Shown here one piece after another: positions 43,836-54,191 of a DNA stretch of 64,000 nucleotides. The notes under the pieces were generated by a model. The model did no database searches, was not told the origin of the DNA, and saw only the letters and a list, made by a program, of their open reading frames with translations. A program made the translations under genes and the position numbers. This stretch comes from Globisporangium splendens (Eukaryota; Oomycota; Peronosporomycetes; Pythiales; Pythiaceae), in the NCBI GenBank assembly GCA_006386115.1, contig VFIW01000146.1, positions 27,199 through 91,198 of the forward strand, read 5' to 3'. Numbering within the stretch: the stretch's first letter is position 1; every line of letters starts with the position of its first letter.

Positions 43836-44438
43836 CGGGACCAATTGCTTCTGGTGCTGGACAAACTGCAATGGCTACGAGTACAGGAAGCAGCCCTCGG
43901 TACCCAGCGTCAAGCGCAAGATGCAGATAATGATGGTATAAAGGACAAGGGCATGGTCCCGCAAGCGGCTCACCAGCAGGTGTTCCCTGTGTTTCCTCAG
44001 TTTGGAAGAGCATCTGAGGACACCGAGAGCAACGTGCGTTGGAGTGACCCAGTGCAGCATCGTCCGAGGAGTTCATCAGTTCGAAGCGAGCCAAAGGGGG
44101 ACGACTGTGTACAACGAAAGTAACAGGCACCGTCGTTCCTGGGCATCCCGCGGAGAGGTGTGCCTTTGACGAGCCACGCAAAGGAGTTTACCAGTCGTAG
44201 TCCAGTATGCGAGGATGTGAGGGTACTGCGAAAACAAGAGCGCGCAAAAGCCGCAGAAAAGTACAAACAAAAGCTCGAGGCGTTGCAAAATGCTCCACCA
44301 ATCGCCAAGAAGGTGGCTGCTGGTGTTGCTACCCCAAGGATTTCTTCGAAGGGAGCAATGGAAAAGCAGACCGACGACGCGATTTTGCATTCCATGGCCG
44401 AGTTGCAGGTCGCGCTCAGCGCCATGTCGACCAAGTAG
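43836..44438 (+). pseudogene. in-frame continuation of the NEK C-terminal tail behind two stop codons
   Basis: After TGA 43833-43835 the same frame reads RDQLLLVLDKLQWLRVQEAA and onward to TAA 44121-44123, then continues to 44438 with a charged helix (VLRKQERAKAAEKYKQKLEA). Helical, charged content without frame change suggests this was the kinase tail. Each stop is one C-to-T change from CGA or CAA. A spliced form avoiding the stops was not found. Confidence 0.5.
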
Positions 44439-44504
44439 TCGCCACGTGTGACGCGAGATGACTGCGTCTTTCCTTCTTGGCAGAATTCAGTCCATTGCCC
44501 ACCA

Positions 44505-45396
44505 AGCAATTGAGGCTGGGGGCAACGACGGTGGCGAGATAGGAAGAATGGAAGGCTGTTTTCTACCCACGCACCACGAAAGCAGTTGTTGAACTGTTAT
44601 CAGATCCGTGTCCTCCAGTGACAGATCCGATGCGTCACGGCCCGTCTACGTCCCGTATCAATTGTTATCTCAACATCGTCCATCTTGGATACTGCACGTC
44701 GGATTGTAGCGAGGTGGCAGTCAATCGAGTCTGAGGCTGTAAACGAACAGCTGTGCGTCCGTGCTCAGCGATCTTGCAGATCAGGAAGCCAACGGTCACA
44801 GGAGCTCTCGTCAACAGAAAGCAAATCCGACACACACACTCAACAAACGCTTTGAAATTCATTTCCACGCACGCCGCAGGAGCATTTTGATTGGCAGGGC
44901 GAAGAAAAAGGTGGAAGTAAGCAATCTAGTCACTATTGCACCTAGTGGTCACAGCAATATGGATTTCCTCATGAGCAAATCTGCAAGATTTTAAGGGCGT
45001 AGTAGATACAGCGCAGACTCGGCGATACAAGACGGGTTTGTGGACCCACCTCGTTTCAGAACCTTGACACCGAATGATAACAATTGAAAACGGTGCCTTG
45101 CTGGAGTCTGCGCATCTGAGTATTTGTCGATGCATCCTCTCTCGAATGCTGCATAAGCAGATGTACAAGTAATCACCTCCGTCCATCCATCATGCGCTGC
45201 CTCAACTTCGAATACTACACTGGACCTCAGTAGGGACATGGAGAACAGCCACAGCAAGGAGAACGAGAGAGAGGGCCAGACTAGTCCCTCTGGAAGAAAA
45301 ACGGAGGGTGCCAAAGATCTCTCACAACTCAATTGAGCTCCAAGCCTACAAGTGACCACCACTAGCCAGCCTGCCTGCCAGCCAGCAACTTCCACG
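44505..45396 (+). repeat. upstream module of protease P5
   Basis: Begins about 65 bp after the NEK frame ends and runs to the P5 ATG. Homologous to the P4 upstream region over its whole length. From 44691 onward it is nearly identical to the P6 and P7 upstream regions. Contains conserved wording such as CTTGCAGATCAGGAAGCCAA and AGATCTCTCACAACTCAATT; no convincing ORF. Confidence 0.7.
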
Positions 45397-46518
45397 ATGC
45401 TTCGCCCACTCTTCTACCTCGGCGCCGCCTGCTTGGCCTTCATCTCTCAATCTGCTACGGCTGCGGTCTTGAAGGTGCCAATCCAGAAGATCAATGACGC
45501 AATCTTCATTGAGAACGTCGTGGTGAATGCGCTCACGTCCAACAAGACGGCTGTGCACGAAGCGTCCACGAGCGTCGTCGTCAAGGACTACTCCAACGTG
45601 CAGTACTACGGATCCATCTCGATCGGCACGCCAGCGCAGACGTTCACCGTCGTCTTCGACACGGGTTCGGCCAACTTGTGGGTGCCGAGCAAGAAGTTCG
45701 GCTCGCACGCCGTGTACGACCACACCAAGTCGTCCACGTACAAGGCTGTGGGCACCCGCTTTGCGATCCAGTACGGCAGTGGTCCAGTGTCCGGCACGGT
45801 GTCCAAGGACACGCTCCGCGTTGGTTCGTTGACTGTCGCCAACCAAGCGTTCGCGGAAATCACTGTCACCAGCGGCCTCGGCTCGCTCTACTCGACGGGC
45901 AAGTTCGACGGCATCCTCGGCTTGGCGTTCGACTCGATCAGTGAGAACAACCTGCCAACGCCGTTCGGCACGTTGGTCAACAACGGCGCTCTCGACGAGC
46001 CCGTGTTTGCGTTCTACCTCGGCAAGACCGACGGTGGCGCCGGTGAGTTGACTTTCGGTGGCATCGACTCGAGCCGCTACACTGGCGATATCACGTACGT
46101 GCCAGTGACGCAGAAGACGTACTGGTCGGTCAACCTGGACTCGGTCGGTGTCAACGGCCAGCAGTTCACTGGAGTGACCGACGCTATTGTGGACTCCGGT
46201 ACTTCGTTCATTTACGGTCCAGCCTCGACGATCGATTCCCTGGCTTCCCAAGTCGGTGCCACCGCGTACTCGGATGGTGACTACGTTCTCGACTGCGGCG
46301 GCAGCTACCCGGACGTGACCTTCACGGTCAGCGGCAACACGTTCACGCTGACGCAGGACGACTACACCTTCCAGGATGGCTCGACCTGTGTGTTTGCCTT
46401 TGTCGGCTCGGACGACCAATGGATCCTTGGTGACGTGTTCATGCGCAAGTACTACACCGTCTTCGACTGGGGTACGTCGACGCGTGCGGCTCGCGTTGGT
46501 TTCGCTCTTGCCGCGTAA
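45397..46518 (+). CDS. pepsin-like aspartic protease, P5
   Basis: 373 aa from ATG 45397 (MLRPLFYLGAACLAF; the frame upstream is open to a GTG but the signal peptide sets the start). Propeptide VLKVPIQKINDAIF, catalytic FDTGSANLWVPSKKFG and VDSGTSFIYGP, flap IQYGSGPVSG, DDQWILGDVFMRKYYTVFDW. Cys pair DCGGSYPD...GSTC retained. Protein identical by eye to P7. Secreted acid protease; lies directly downstream of the NEK locus and inside the left arm of the inverted repeat. Confidence 0.95.
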   Translation: MLRPLFYLGAACLAFISQSATAAVLKVPIQKINDAIFIENVVVNALTSNKTAVHEASTSVVVKDYSNVQYYGSISIGTPAQTFTVVFDTGSANLWVPSKKFGSHAVYDHTKSSTYKAVGTRFAIQYGSGPVSGTVSKDTLRVGSLTVANQAFAEITVTSGLGSLYSTGKFDGILGLAFDSISENNLPTPFGTLVNNGALDEPVFAFYLGKTDGGAGELTFGGIDSSRYTGDITYVPVTQKTYWSVNLDSVGVNGQQFTGVTDAIVDSGTSFIYGPASTIDSLASQVGATAYSDGDYVLDCGGSYPDVTFTVSGNTFTLTQDDYTFQDGSTCVFAFVGSDDQWILGDVFMRKYYTVFDWGTSTRAARVGFALAA

Positions 46519-47118
46519 GCGCTAAAGAGTGTTGCGTCTGGTGCATATTCTACGCAGGCTGCTTCAGGATGGCTGCTTCGACATGCGGATTGCACAAATA
46601 AAACCAAAGCAACAGCGTTGCTCGATAAGCAAGTAAATACGTTATTTTTGAAATGTTTTTTGTTTGTTTGTTTTTTCCTTCCTTTCATCTTTCATAACCA
46701 AATCGAATGTACTGGCGATTCCAGAAGCTGTGGTGGGTCAAATCTTGTTTCTCATCGTGTGCCTCATTGAGTGGCCAACAAGGACTCCTCACACGCAAAG
46801 ACAAGCAAGTGCGGACAAAGTCGAGTCCCTTTTGGAGAAAGAGTGAGACCTCCGAGCGCAGCGAGTGCTCTCCTTTGGGGGAGGCAGAGGGCATAGTTGA
46901 TGCTTTTGAACGTACAAGTCATCCCCATGGGGTTGATTAGCTAAGGATTGGGTGGTTGTAGAATACCCTCTCCTTTTTAGCATCATATTTTGGTCTTGGA
47001 GTGTCTTTCTTTCAATTCTAATGCCTAATTGGCAGCTATATTTTAGGTTAATTTAGGCAGAAATGAGGTGAAATGAGGTATGCAAAAAAAGGACACCCAC
47101 TCAAAATCGCCATCAGTT
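46519..47118. other. 3' flank of P5 inside the inverted-repeat arm
   Basis: No gene. T-rich stretch at 46645-46690 and a short local hairpin region GAGAGCACTCGCTGCGCTCG (minus sense) near 46850-46875. It has an exact inverse copy at 48940-49541. Confidence 0.4.
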
Positions 47119-47943
47119 CATCATCGTGTGTGACTGCGTGTTGTCGAACAGGGCGAGGGCCGAAACCGTTGAACTTGGCTTGCTTGATGCTGAATTCTTC
47201 TTGCATCGCTCGCTCGATGGCTTCATCCAGCGTCTTGGAGTACTCGCGGAACAGCTGGTTCCGAATTGGACCATCATTGAGCCCTGCCATGAATGTCACA
47301 ACTTGCGTTGAGGCATCAATCGGCTCATTCACGGTACTTGACACGAGGTATCGTGCTCGTTGAGCGTACGAGTGTAGGTCGTATTTACCCTGACGAAGCT
47401 TTAAGAACTCAGCGCGAGCCCGAAATTCGCTCTGCGGAGGCTCAAAAGCTCTCTTCAGCTCTCGCTTGAAGTCGCCCAGGTCGTAGAAGCAATGTGGCTC
47501 CGCCAATCGCTTCCCATACGCCCAACTCTTCGCTCGGCCCGCAAGGTTTGACATCGCAAACAACACTTGCTGCATTGGGTCCCGTAGTTGTCTTGCAGTG
47601 ATCGCTGCATCCAACTCAACGAACCATCTCGCTAGAGGTTCGTTCTCTCCGCCACGGTACGGAGATACATCGAGCTTCAGAGGTGCCACTCTCATCGTCG
47701 TGACAGGAGTTGCGGGCTGTCGATGAGAGTTCATGATCTCGTGATGCATGAAGCTCGTAGCCGCGTTCCTCTGCTCATCCGGTGACGCTGATCTCAGCAA
47801 GCTGATCACAGCCGCCTCACCGATGACCGCTCGCATACGCTCGAGGGCTGCCCACTCGTGGCTCGACAAATGAGGAAATGCTCATTCGTCAGCTCCACGG
47901 TCTCTCCAGGCATCGAGCCCATCGGCGTCTCAATCCCTTCCAT
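47119..47943 (-). pseudogene. Ty3/gypsy gag fragment, 3' truncated and frameshifted
   Basis: Retrotransposon capsid: HEWAALERMRAVIGEAAVIS, LKLDVSPYRGGENEPLARWF, LREYSKTLDEAIERAMQEEF-type segments closely match the gag at 60.9 kb. Start ATG 47943 is followed by a frame change near 47878. The frame runs into the inverted-repeat arm after HDDEL, losing the zinc knuckle and all of pol. It lies downstream of the minus-oriented LTR at 48051-48658 with its primer-binding region between, so this is the 5' end of a broken element. Confidence 0.85.
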
Positions 47944-48021
47944 TGTTTCTCACAATCGGACAGGGGTCTTGGAATGTCCGCGCACGCTACACAAGCGGCC
48001 TGTGCAGACTCTTGACTTGGT

Positions 48022-48050
48022 CGTTGGAAGGACTACGAAGTGCTACCAGG
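48022..48050 (-). promoter_or_regulatory. retroelement primer-binding region
   Basis: Immediately internal to the LTR, minus strand reads CCTGGTAGCACTTCGTAGTC. The same CCTGGTAGCACTTCGAGC follows the plus-oriented LTR at 60733. The TGG after the LTR end fits pairing with a tRNA 3' CCA; the tRNA was not identified. Confidence 0.55.
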
Positions 48051-48658
48051 TGTAAGAGGCTATCCGAGACAGCCTCAAACACGGCACGCACGCTTGCGCT
48101 TGAGAGGAAGACTTGAGGGGAACTTGGCAAAAATGCAACTGAATTGAAATGAGCTTATGGTTCCTGACACTACATATAAAACACCACTAGGACTCCTAGA
48201 GGTTTTATGCATAAAACCTAAACATGCAGAAATAAAACCTATGAATCTGATATATAAAACCTTGGGTACACTGAGGTTGAACCTACGGGATCTTCGAGAA
48301 ACTTGAACTTGAAGTACCGCGGGGATTCTCTGCGAAGTGATTGGCTCTGCCACTCACTTCAGACGGTAGAGACACGTCGCTCTCATCACCAGTGTTGTTT
48401 CCCCAAGTAGGAACCATCATTCACATGTCTAGAGTACTGTTGTGCGTAATCACGCCGAATCTCAATGATTGCGAGCGACCAACACTCAACTCAGACACAG
48501 ATTGCTCTGACGTCAGACGATGACGTCACCTGTGCATGTGGGGATCACTTTTATGTGTTTCACCCAATATCTTCGCACCCACAATGCACTTCCACAAGGT
48601 GGTGTGTGACACACACAAAGAGCCACCTTGCATGTAATGGCAGCCTTAGCCCATTACA
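48051..48658 (-). repeat. gypsy LTR a (5' LTR of minus-oriented element)
   Basis: 608 bp, TGTAAGAGG...CCATTACA on the plus strand (TG...CA ends with TGTAA/TTACA). Related to LTRs b and c but more diverged. Carries two TGACGTCA palindromes (48508-48515, 48521-48528) and several AAAACCTA/TAGGTTTTA-type palindromes. Confidence 0.85.
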
Positions 48659-48938
48659 CCGATGTACCTATAATAGGTGTACCCACAGTGGTAAGTCGAG
48701 ACCAAACAGTATCTGGTGCCATGTCACTGAATCTTGAAAGATAGATGGCCACCTGGCAATAACACGTTGGCATAAATGTCGGATCGAGAGACATTCCAGA
48801 AGAGACGACGATGGGTTTCGATGGCGGGACAGCTGTGGACGCAGTATCGTAGACTGTCGTCGCTGTTTCTCCAAACAAGTATTGGCTGGAAGGATCCGCC
48901 ACCAGATTTGAACAGTGGCGTCAAATGTGGGTGGGGAG
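48659..48938. other. unassigned loop segment between LTR a and the right inverted-repeat arm
   Basis: About 280 bp with a short imperfect palindrome GATGTACCTATAATAGGTGTAC at its LTR side. No gene. Confidence 0.35.
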
Positions 48939-49541
48939 ATGAACTGATGGCGATTTTGAGTGGGTGTCCTTTTTTTGCATACCTCATTTCACCTCATTTC
49001 TGCCTAAATTAACCTAAAATATAGCTGCCAATTAGGCATTAGAATTGAAAGAAAGACACTCCAAGACCAAAATATGATGCTAAAAAGGAGAGGGTATTCT
49101 ACAACCACCCAATCCTTAGCTAATCAACCCCATGGGGATGACTTGTACGTTCAAAAGCATCAACTATGCCCTCTGCCTCCCCCAAAGGAGAGCACTCGCT
49201 GCGCTCGGAGGTCTCACTCTTTCTCCAAAAGGGACTCGACTTTGTCCGCACTTGCTTGTCTTTGCGTGTGAGGAGTCCTTGTTGGCCACTCAATGAGGCA
49301 CACGATGAGAAACAAGATTTGACCCACCACAGCTTCTGGAATCGCCAGTACATTCGATTTGGTTATGAAAGATGAAAGGAAGGAAAAAACAAACAAACAA
49401 AAAACATTTCAAAAATAACGTATTTACTTGCTTATCGAGCAACGCTGTTGCTTTGGTTTTATTTGTGCAATCCGCATGTCGAAGCAGCCATCCTGAAGCA
49501 GCCTGCGTAGAATATGCACCAGACGCAACACTCTTTAGCGC

Positions 49542-50663
49542 TTACGCGGCAAGAGCGAAACCAACGCGAGCCGCACGCGTCGACGTACCCCAGTCGAAGA
49601 CGGTGTAGTACTTGCGCATGAACACGTCACCAAGGATCCATTGGTCGTCCGAGCCGACAAAGGCAAACACACAGGTCGAGCCATCCTGGAAGGTGTAGTC
49701 GTCCTGCGTCAGCGTGAACGTGTTGCCGCTGAGCGTGAAGGTCACGTCCGGGTAGCTGCCGCCGCAGTCGAGGACGTAGTCGCCGTCCGAGTACGCAGTG
49801 GCACCGACTTGGGAAGCCAGGGAATCGATCGTCGAGGCTGGACCGTAAATGAACGAAGTACCCGAGTCCACAATAGCGTCGGTCACTCCAGTGAACTGCT
49901 GGCCGTTGACACCGACCGAGTCCAGGTTGACCGACCAGTACGTCTTCTGCGTCACTGGCACGTACGTGATATCGCCGGTGTAGCGGCTCGAGTCGATGCC
50001 ACCGAAAGTCAACTCACCGGCGCCACCGTCGGTCTTGCCGAGGTAGAACGCAAACACGGGCTCGTCGAGAGCGCCGTTGTTGACCAACGTGCCGAACGGC
50101 GTTGGCAGGTTGTTCTCACTGATCGAGTCGAACGCCAAGCCGAGGATGCCGTCGAACTTGCCCGTCGAGTAGAGCGAGCCGAGGCCGCTGGTGACAGTGA
50201 TTTCCGCGAACGCTTGGTTGGCGACAGTCAACGAACCAACGCGGAGCGTGTCCTTGGACACCGTGCCGGACACTGGACCACTGCCGTACTGGATCGCAAA
50301 GCGGGTGCCCACAGCCTTGTACGTGGACGACTTGGTGTGGTCGTACACGGCGTGCGAGCCGAACTTCTTGCTCGGCACCCACAAGTTGGCCGAACCCGTG
50401 TCGAAGACGACGGTGAACGTCTGCGCTGGCGTGCCGATCGAGATGGATCCGTAGTACTGCACGTTGGAGTAGTCCTTGACGACGACGCTCGTGGACGCTT
50501 CGTGCACAGTCGTCTTGTTGGACGTGAGCGCATTCACCACGACGTTCTCAATGAAGATTGCGTCGTTGATCTTCTGGATTGGCACCTTCAAGACCGCAGC
50601 CGTAGCAGATTGAGAGATGAAGGCCAAGCAGGCGGCGCCGAGGTAGAAGAGTGGGCGAAGCAT
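49542..50663 (-). CDS. pepsin-like aspartic protease, P6
   Basis: 373 aa, ATG 50663. Same motifs as P5 (DTGSAN, VDSGTSFIYGP, QYGSGPVSG, WILGDVFMRKYY). Two residue differences seen: TTVHEAS instead of TAVHEAS, and FTLSGNTF instead of FTVSGNTF. Predicted functional secreted protease. Tail-to-tail with P5 across the element fragment and head-to-head with P7. Confidence 0.95.
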   Translation of the reverse strand: MLRPLFYLGAACLAFISQSATAAVLKVPIQKINDAIFIENVVVNALTSNKTTVHEASTSVVVKDYSNVQYYGSISIGTPAQTFTVVFDTGSANLWVPSKKFGSHAVYDHTKSSTYKAVGTRFAIQYGSGPVSGTVSKDTLRVGSLTVANQAFAEITVTSGLGSLYSTGKFDGILGLAFDSISENNLPTPFGTLVNNGALDEPVFAFYLGKTDGGAGELTFGGIDSSRYTGDITYVPVTQKTYWSVNLDSVGVNGQQFTGVTDAIVDSGTSFIYGPASTIDSLASQVGATAYSDGDYVLDCGGSYPDVTFTLSGNTFTLTQDDYTFQDGSTCVFAFVGSDDQWILGDVFMRKYYTVFDWGTSTRAARVGFALAA

Positions 50664-51355
50664 CGTGGAAGTTGCTGGCTGGCAGGCAGGCTGGCTAGTG
50701 GTGGTCACTTGTAGGCTTGGAGCTCAATTGAGTTGTGAGAGATCTTTGGCACCCTCCGCTTTGCTTCCAGAGGGACTAGTCTGGCCCTCTCTCTCGTTCT
50801 CCTTGCTGTGATTCCCCTACTGAGGTCCAGTGCAGTATTCTAAGTTGAGGCAGTGCATGATGGATGGACGGAGGCGATTACTTGTGCATCTGCTTATGCA
50901 GCATTCGAGAGAGGATGCATCGACAAATACTCAGATGCGCAGACTCCAGCAAGGCACCGTTTTCAATTGTTATCATTCGGTGTCAAGGTTCTGAAACGAG
51001 GTGGGTCCACAAACCCGTCTTGTATCGCCGAGTCTGCGCTGTATCTACTACGCCCTTAAAATCTTGCAGATTTGCTCATGAGGAAATCCATATTGCTGTG
51101 ACCACTAGGTGCAATAGTGACTAGATTGCTTACTTCCACCTTTTTCTTCGCCCTGCCAATCAAAATGCTCCTGCGGCGTGCGTGGAAATGAATTTCAAAG
51201 CGTTTGTTGAGTGTGTGTGTCGGATTTGCTTTCTGTTGACGAGAGCTCCTGTGACCGTTGGCTTCCTGATCTGCAAGATCGCTGAGCACGGACGCACAGC
51301 TGTTCGTTTACAGCCTCAGACTCGATTGACTGCCACCTCGCTACAATCCGACGTA
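50664..51355 (-). repeat. upstream module of P6
   Basis: Nearly identical, inverted, to 51757-52452 and to 44691-45396. P6 and P7 share small differences from P5 (for example the region around 50805-50850 / 52265-52310, where P5 has a longer GGACATGGAGAACAGCC stretch), so P6 and P7 form the younger pair. Confidence 0.8.
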
Positions 51356-51756
51356 CAGTGGGCTGGATCGGATCTTTCTTCTTCACCGTACCATACTCCA
51401 CCCGGATATAGGAGCAACATTTGTCTGAGCCCAGCTGGTCACATAGATCCGAGGGTGCTGTGTGTGAATACTGTAGATCGCCATCCTGTGAGAGTGAGCG
51501 ACAACAAGGATATAGAGCGGTGCACGTGTCTGGGGATTATGAGCTCACGCACACAATAAAACTCATATCCTACTTGGATAACATCCAGGGTGAGCTGAAC
51601 ATGTCGTGCATCTGCTGGAGTGTTCGTCCGCTGTGGCCCGTCTCACGGACCCGGCTCAGTCATTTTCGAAATCTGATTACAAAAGTGTTGGTCTCTTTTT
51701 TGTAACTCCTCGTTCCATCTGTGTACCACATGCACTTGATGGCTCTCGGCTGTGAG
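51356..51756. other. 400-bp spacer between the divergent P6 and P7 modules, with dispersed-repeat copy 2
   Basis: About 51515-51720 is a plus-strand copy of the ~200-bp repeat (AGAGCGGTGCACGTGTCTGG, CTGATTACAAAAGTGTTGG, TTTTTTGTAACTCC). No gene. Confidence 0.55.
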
Positions 51757-53574
51757 ACTGCACGTCGGATTGTAGCGAGGTGGCAGTCAATCGAGTCTGA
51801 GGCTGTAAACGAACAGCTGTGCGTCCGTGCTCAGCGATCTTGCAGATCAGGAAGCCAACGGTCACAGGAGCTCTCGTCAACAGAAAGCAAATCCGACACA
51901 CACACTCAACAAACGCTTTGAAATTCATTTCCACGCACGCCGCAGGAGCATTTTGATTGGCAGGGCGAAGAAAAAGGTGGAAGTAAGCAATCTAGTCACT
52001 ATTGCACCTAGTGGTCACAGCAATATGGATTTCCTCATGAGCAAATCTGCAAGATTTTAAGGGCGTAGTAGATACAGCGCAGACTCGGCGATACAAGACG
52101 GGTTTGTGGACCCACCTCGTTTCAGAACCTTGACACCGAATGATAACAATTGAAAACGGTGCCTTGCTGGAGTCTGCGCATCTGAGTATTTGTCGATGCA
52201 TCCTCTCTCGAATGCTGCATAAGCAGATGCACAAGTAATCGCCTCCGTCCATCCATCATGCACTGCCTCAACTTAGAATACTGCACTGGACCTCAGTAGG
52301 GGAATCACAGCAAGGAGAACGAGAGAGAGGGCCAGACTAGTCCCTCTGGAAGCAAAGCGGAGGGTGCCAAAGATCTCTCACAACTCAATTGAGCTCCAAG
52401 CCTACAAGTGACCACCACTAGCCAGCCTGCCTGCCAGCCAGCAACTTCCACGATGCTTCGCCCACTCTTCTACCTCGGCGCCGCCTGCTTGGCCTTCATC
52501 TCTCAATCTGCTACGGCTGCGGTCTTGAAGGTGCCAATCCAGAAGATCAATGACGCAATCTTCATTGAGAACGTCGTGGTGAATGCGCTCACGTCCAACA
52601 AGACGGCTGTGCACGAAGCGTCCACGAGCGTCGTCGTCAAGGACTACTCCAACGTGCAGTACTACGGATCCATCTCGATCGGCACGCCAGCGCAGACGTT
52701 CACCGTCGTCTTCGACACGGGTTCGGCCAACTTGTGGGTGCCGAGCAAGAAGTTCGGCTCGCACGCCGTGTACGACCACACCAAGTCGTCCACGTACAAG
52801 GCTGTGGGCACCCGCTTTGCGATCCAGTACGGCAGTGGTCCAGTGTCCGGCACGGTGTCCAAGGACACGCTCCGCGTTGGTTCGTTGACTGTCGCCAACC
52901 AAGCGTTCGCGGAAATCACTGTCACCAGCGGCCTCGGCTCGCTCTACTCGACGGGCAAGTTCGACGGCATCCTCGGCTTGGCGTTCGACTCGATCAGTGA
53001 GAACAACCTGCCAACGCCGTTCGGCACGTTGGTCAACAACGGCGCTCTCGACGAGCCCGTGTTTGCGTTCTACCTCGGCAAGACCGACGGTGGCGCCGGT
53101 GAGTTGACTTTCGGTGGCATCGACTCGAGCCGCTACACTGGCGATATCACGTACGTGCCAGTGACGCAGAAGACGTACTGGTCGGTCAACCTGGACTCGG
53201 TCGGTGTCAACGGCCAGCAGTTCACTGGAGTGACCGACGCTATTGTGGACTCCGGTACTTCGTTCATTTACGGTCCAGCCTCGACGATCGATTCCCTGGC
53301 TTCCCAAGTCGGTGCCACCGCGTACTCGGATGGTGACTACGTTCTCGACTGCGGCGGCAGCTACCCGGACGTGACCTTCACGGTCAGCGGCAACACGTTC
53401 ACGCTGACGCAGGACGACTACACCTTCCAGGATGGTTCGACCTGTGTGTTTGCCTTTGTCGGCTCGGACGACCAATGGATCCTTGGTGACGTGTTCATGC
53501 GCAAGTACTACACCGTCTTCGACTGGGGTACGTCGACGCGTGCGGCTCGCGTTGGTTTCGCTCTTGCTGCGTAA
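51757..53574 (+). repeat. third copy of the upstream module plus protease (direct to the left arm)
   Basis: Matches 44691-46518 (offset about 7056-7066, with a ~10-bp indel near 52305). Homology ends at the protease stop codon, unlike P5/P6 which share a further 600 bp. Confidence 0.85.
52453..53574 (+). CDS. pepsin-like aspartic protease, P7
   Basis: 373 aa, ATG 52453; amino-acid sequence identical by eye to P5, with only silent changes noted (for example GGTTCGACC for GGCTCGACC and GCTGCGTAA at the end). All catalytic and flap motifs intact. Secreted. Downstream sequence differs from P5 and P6 immediately after the stop. Confidence 0.95.
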   Translation: MLRPLFYLGAACLAFISQSATAAVLKVPIQKINDAIFIENVVVNALTSNKTAVHEASTSVVVKDYSNVQYYGSISIGTPAQTFTVVFDTGSANLWVPSKKFGSHAVYDHTKSSTYKAVGTRFAIQYGSGPVSGTVSKDTLRVGSLTVANQAFAEITVTSGLGSLYSTGKFDGILGLAFDSISENNLPTPFGTLVNNGALDEPVFAFYLGKTDGGAGELTFGGIDSSRYTGDITYVPVTQKTYWSVNLDSVGVNGQQFTGVTDAIVDSGTSFIYGPASTIDSLASQVGATAYSDGDYVLDCGGSYPDVTFTVSGNTFTLTQDDYTFQDGSTCVFAFVGSDDQWILGDVFMRKYYTVFDWGTSTRAARVGFALAA

Positions 53575-54191
53575 GCGTCAATGAAGCGCGGCGCTAAGCT
53601 TATTTATGCGTAGTTCGCAATACAGCTTCAGTGTGTATGTCGCCGATCGAAGTAGCAACTCTTGCTTGGTAAGTAAATGCAACAATTCTGAATGTTTTTT
53701 TTCCTTGGGTGGTTTTGACATCAGATCGCTGTCTGGTATACACTACAGTGATTTTGGGGACCTTGAAAGATTGTGGAGCGTCTTTCCAATGTGGACCAGA
53801 CCTTGCTTGTCGACTCTCGGCATACTTCAAGAAAAGTGGAGAGTCAACACAGCAGACAAGACGTGCCAGTCAAGGCGCACGCCCCCAAGTGAGCCAGGTC
53901 ACTGCAATTGTTAAGAGAACTGGATGGGATCTCCCTCCAGCGTATCTAATGGCTCACACTCAGACAAGCCAGCACGCGTCTGATAGTGGTGTGTGTAGAT
54001 TTTGCGCCGAGCAGCCCACCTCCCTGTTTCAGTGAACCACAGAACGGGAAAGAGCGATGAACGTGTCTGGGGGTAATGCGATCGCATACAATGGAGTTAA
54101 TTCGGTGCAACCGCTTTTCGGGGTGTCCACTGTCGTGACCGTGCTGCTCCGTCTCTTGCCACAAACCGGCCCGGCTCACTCACATGTCAGC
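53575..54191. other. intergenic with dispersed-repeat copy 3
   Basis: 54045-54215 is a plus-strand copy of the ~200-bp repeat (AAAGAGCGATGAACGTGTCTGG, CGTCTCTTGCC, CCCGGCTCACTCACATGTCAGCTC) and abuts the 3' end of the ankyrin locus. No gene. Confidence 0.55.

Larger units (their letters stand above)
44691..47119 (+). repeat. left arm of 2.4-kb inverted repeat (contains P5)
   Basis: From CACGTCGGATTGTAGCGAGG to the GGACACCCACTCAAAATCGC end, this matches 48939-51355 in inverse orientation, including the protease, its upstream module and about 600 bp of 3' flank. Translated short frames in the 3' flank are identical in both arms. Confidence 0.9.
48939..51355 (-). repeat. right arm of 2.4-kb inverted repeat (contains P6)
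   Basis: Inverse copy of 44691-47119 with scattered substitutions. The loop between arms (about 47120-48938) is the broken gypsy element. Confidence 0.9.

Noticed and set aside
46850..46875. GAGCGCAGCGAGTGCTC-type hairpin as a possible small RNA or tRNA-like gene
   Set aside because: Does not extend to a cloverleaf or any RNA family I recognise; it occurs twice only because it lies in the inverted-repeat arms.
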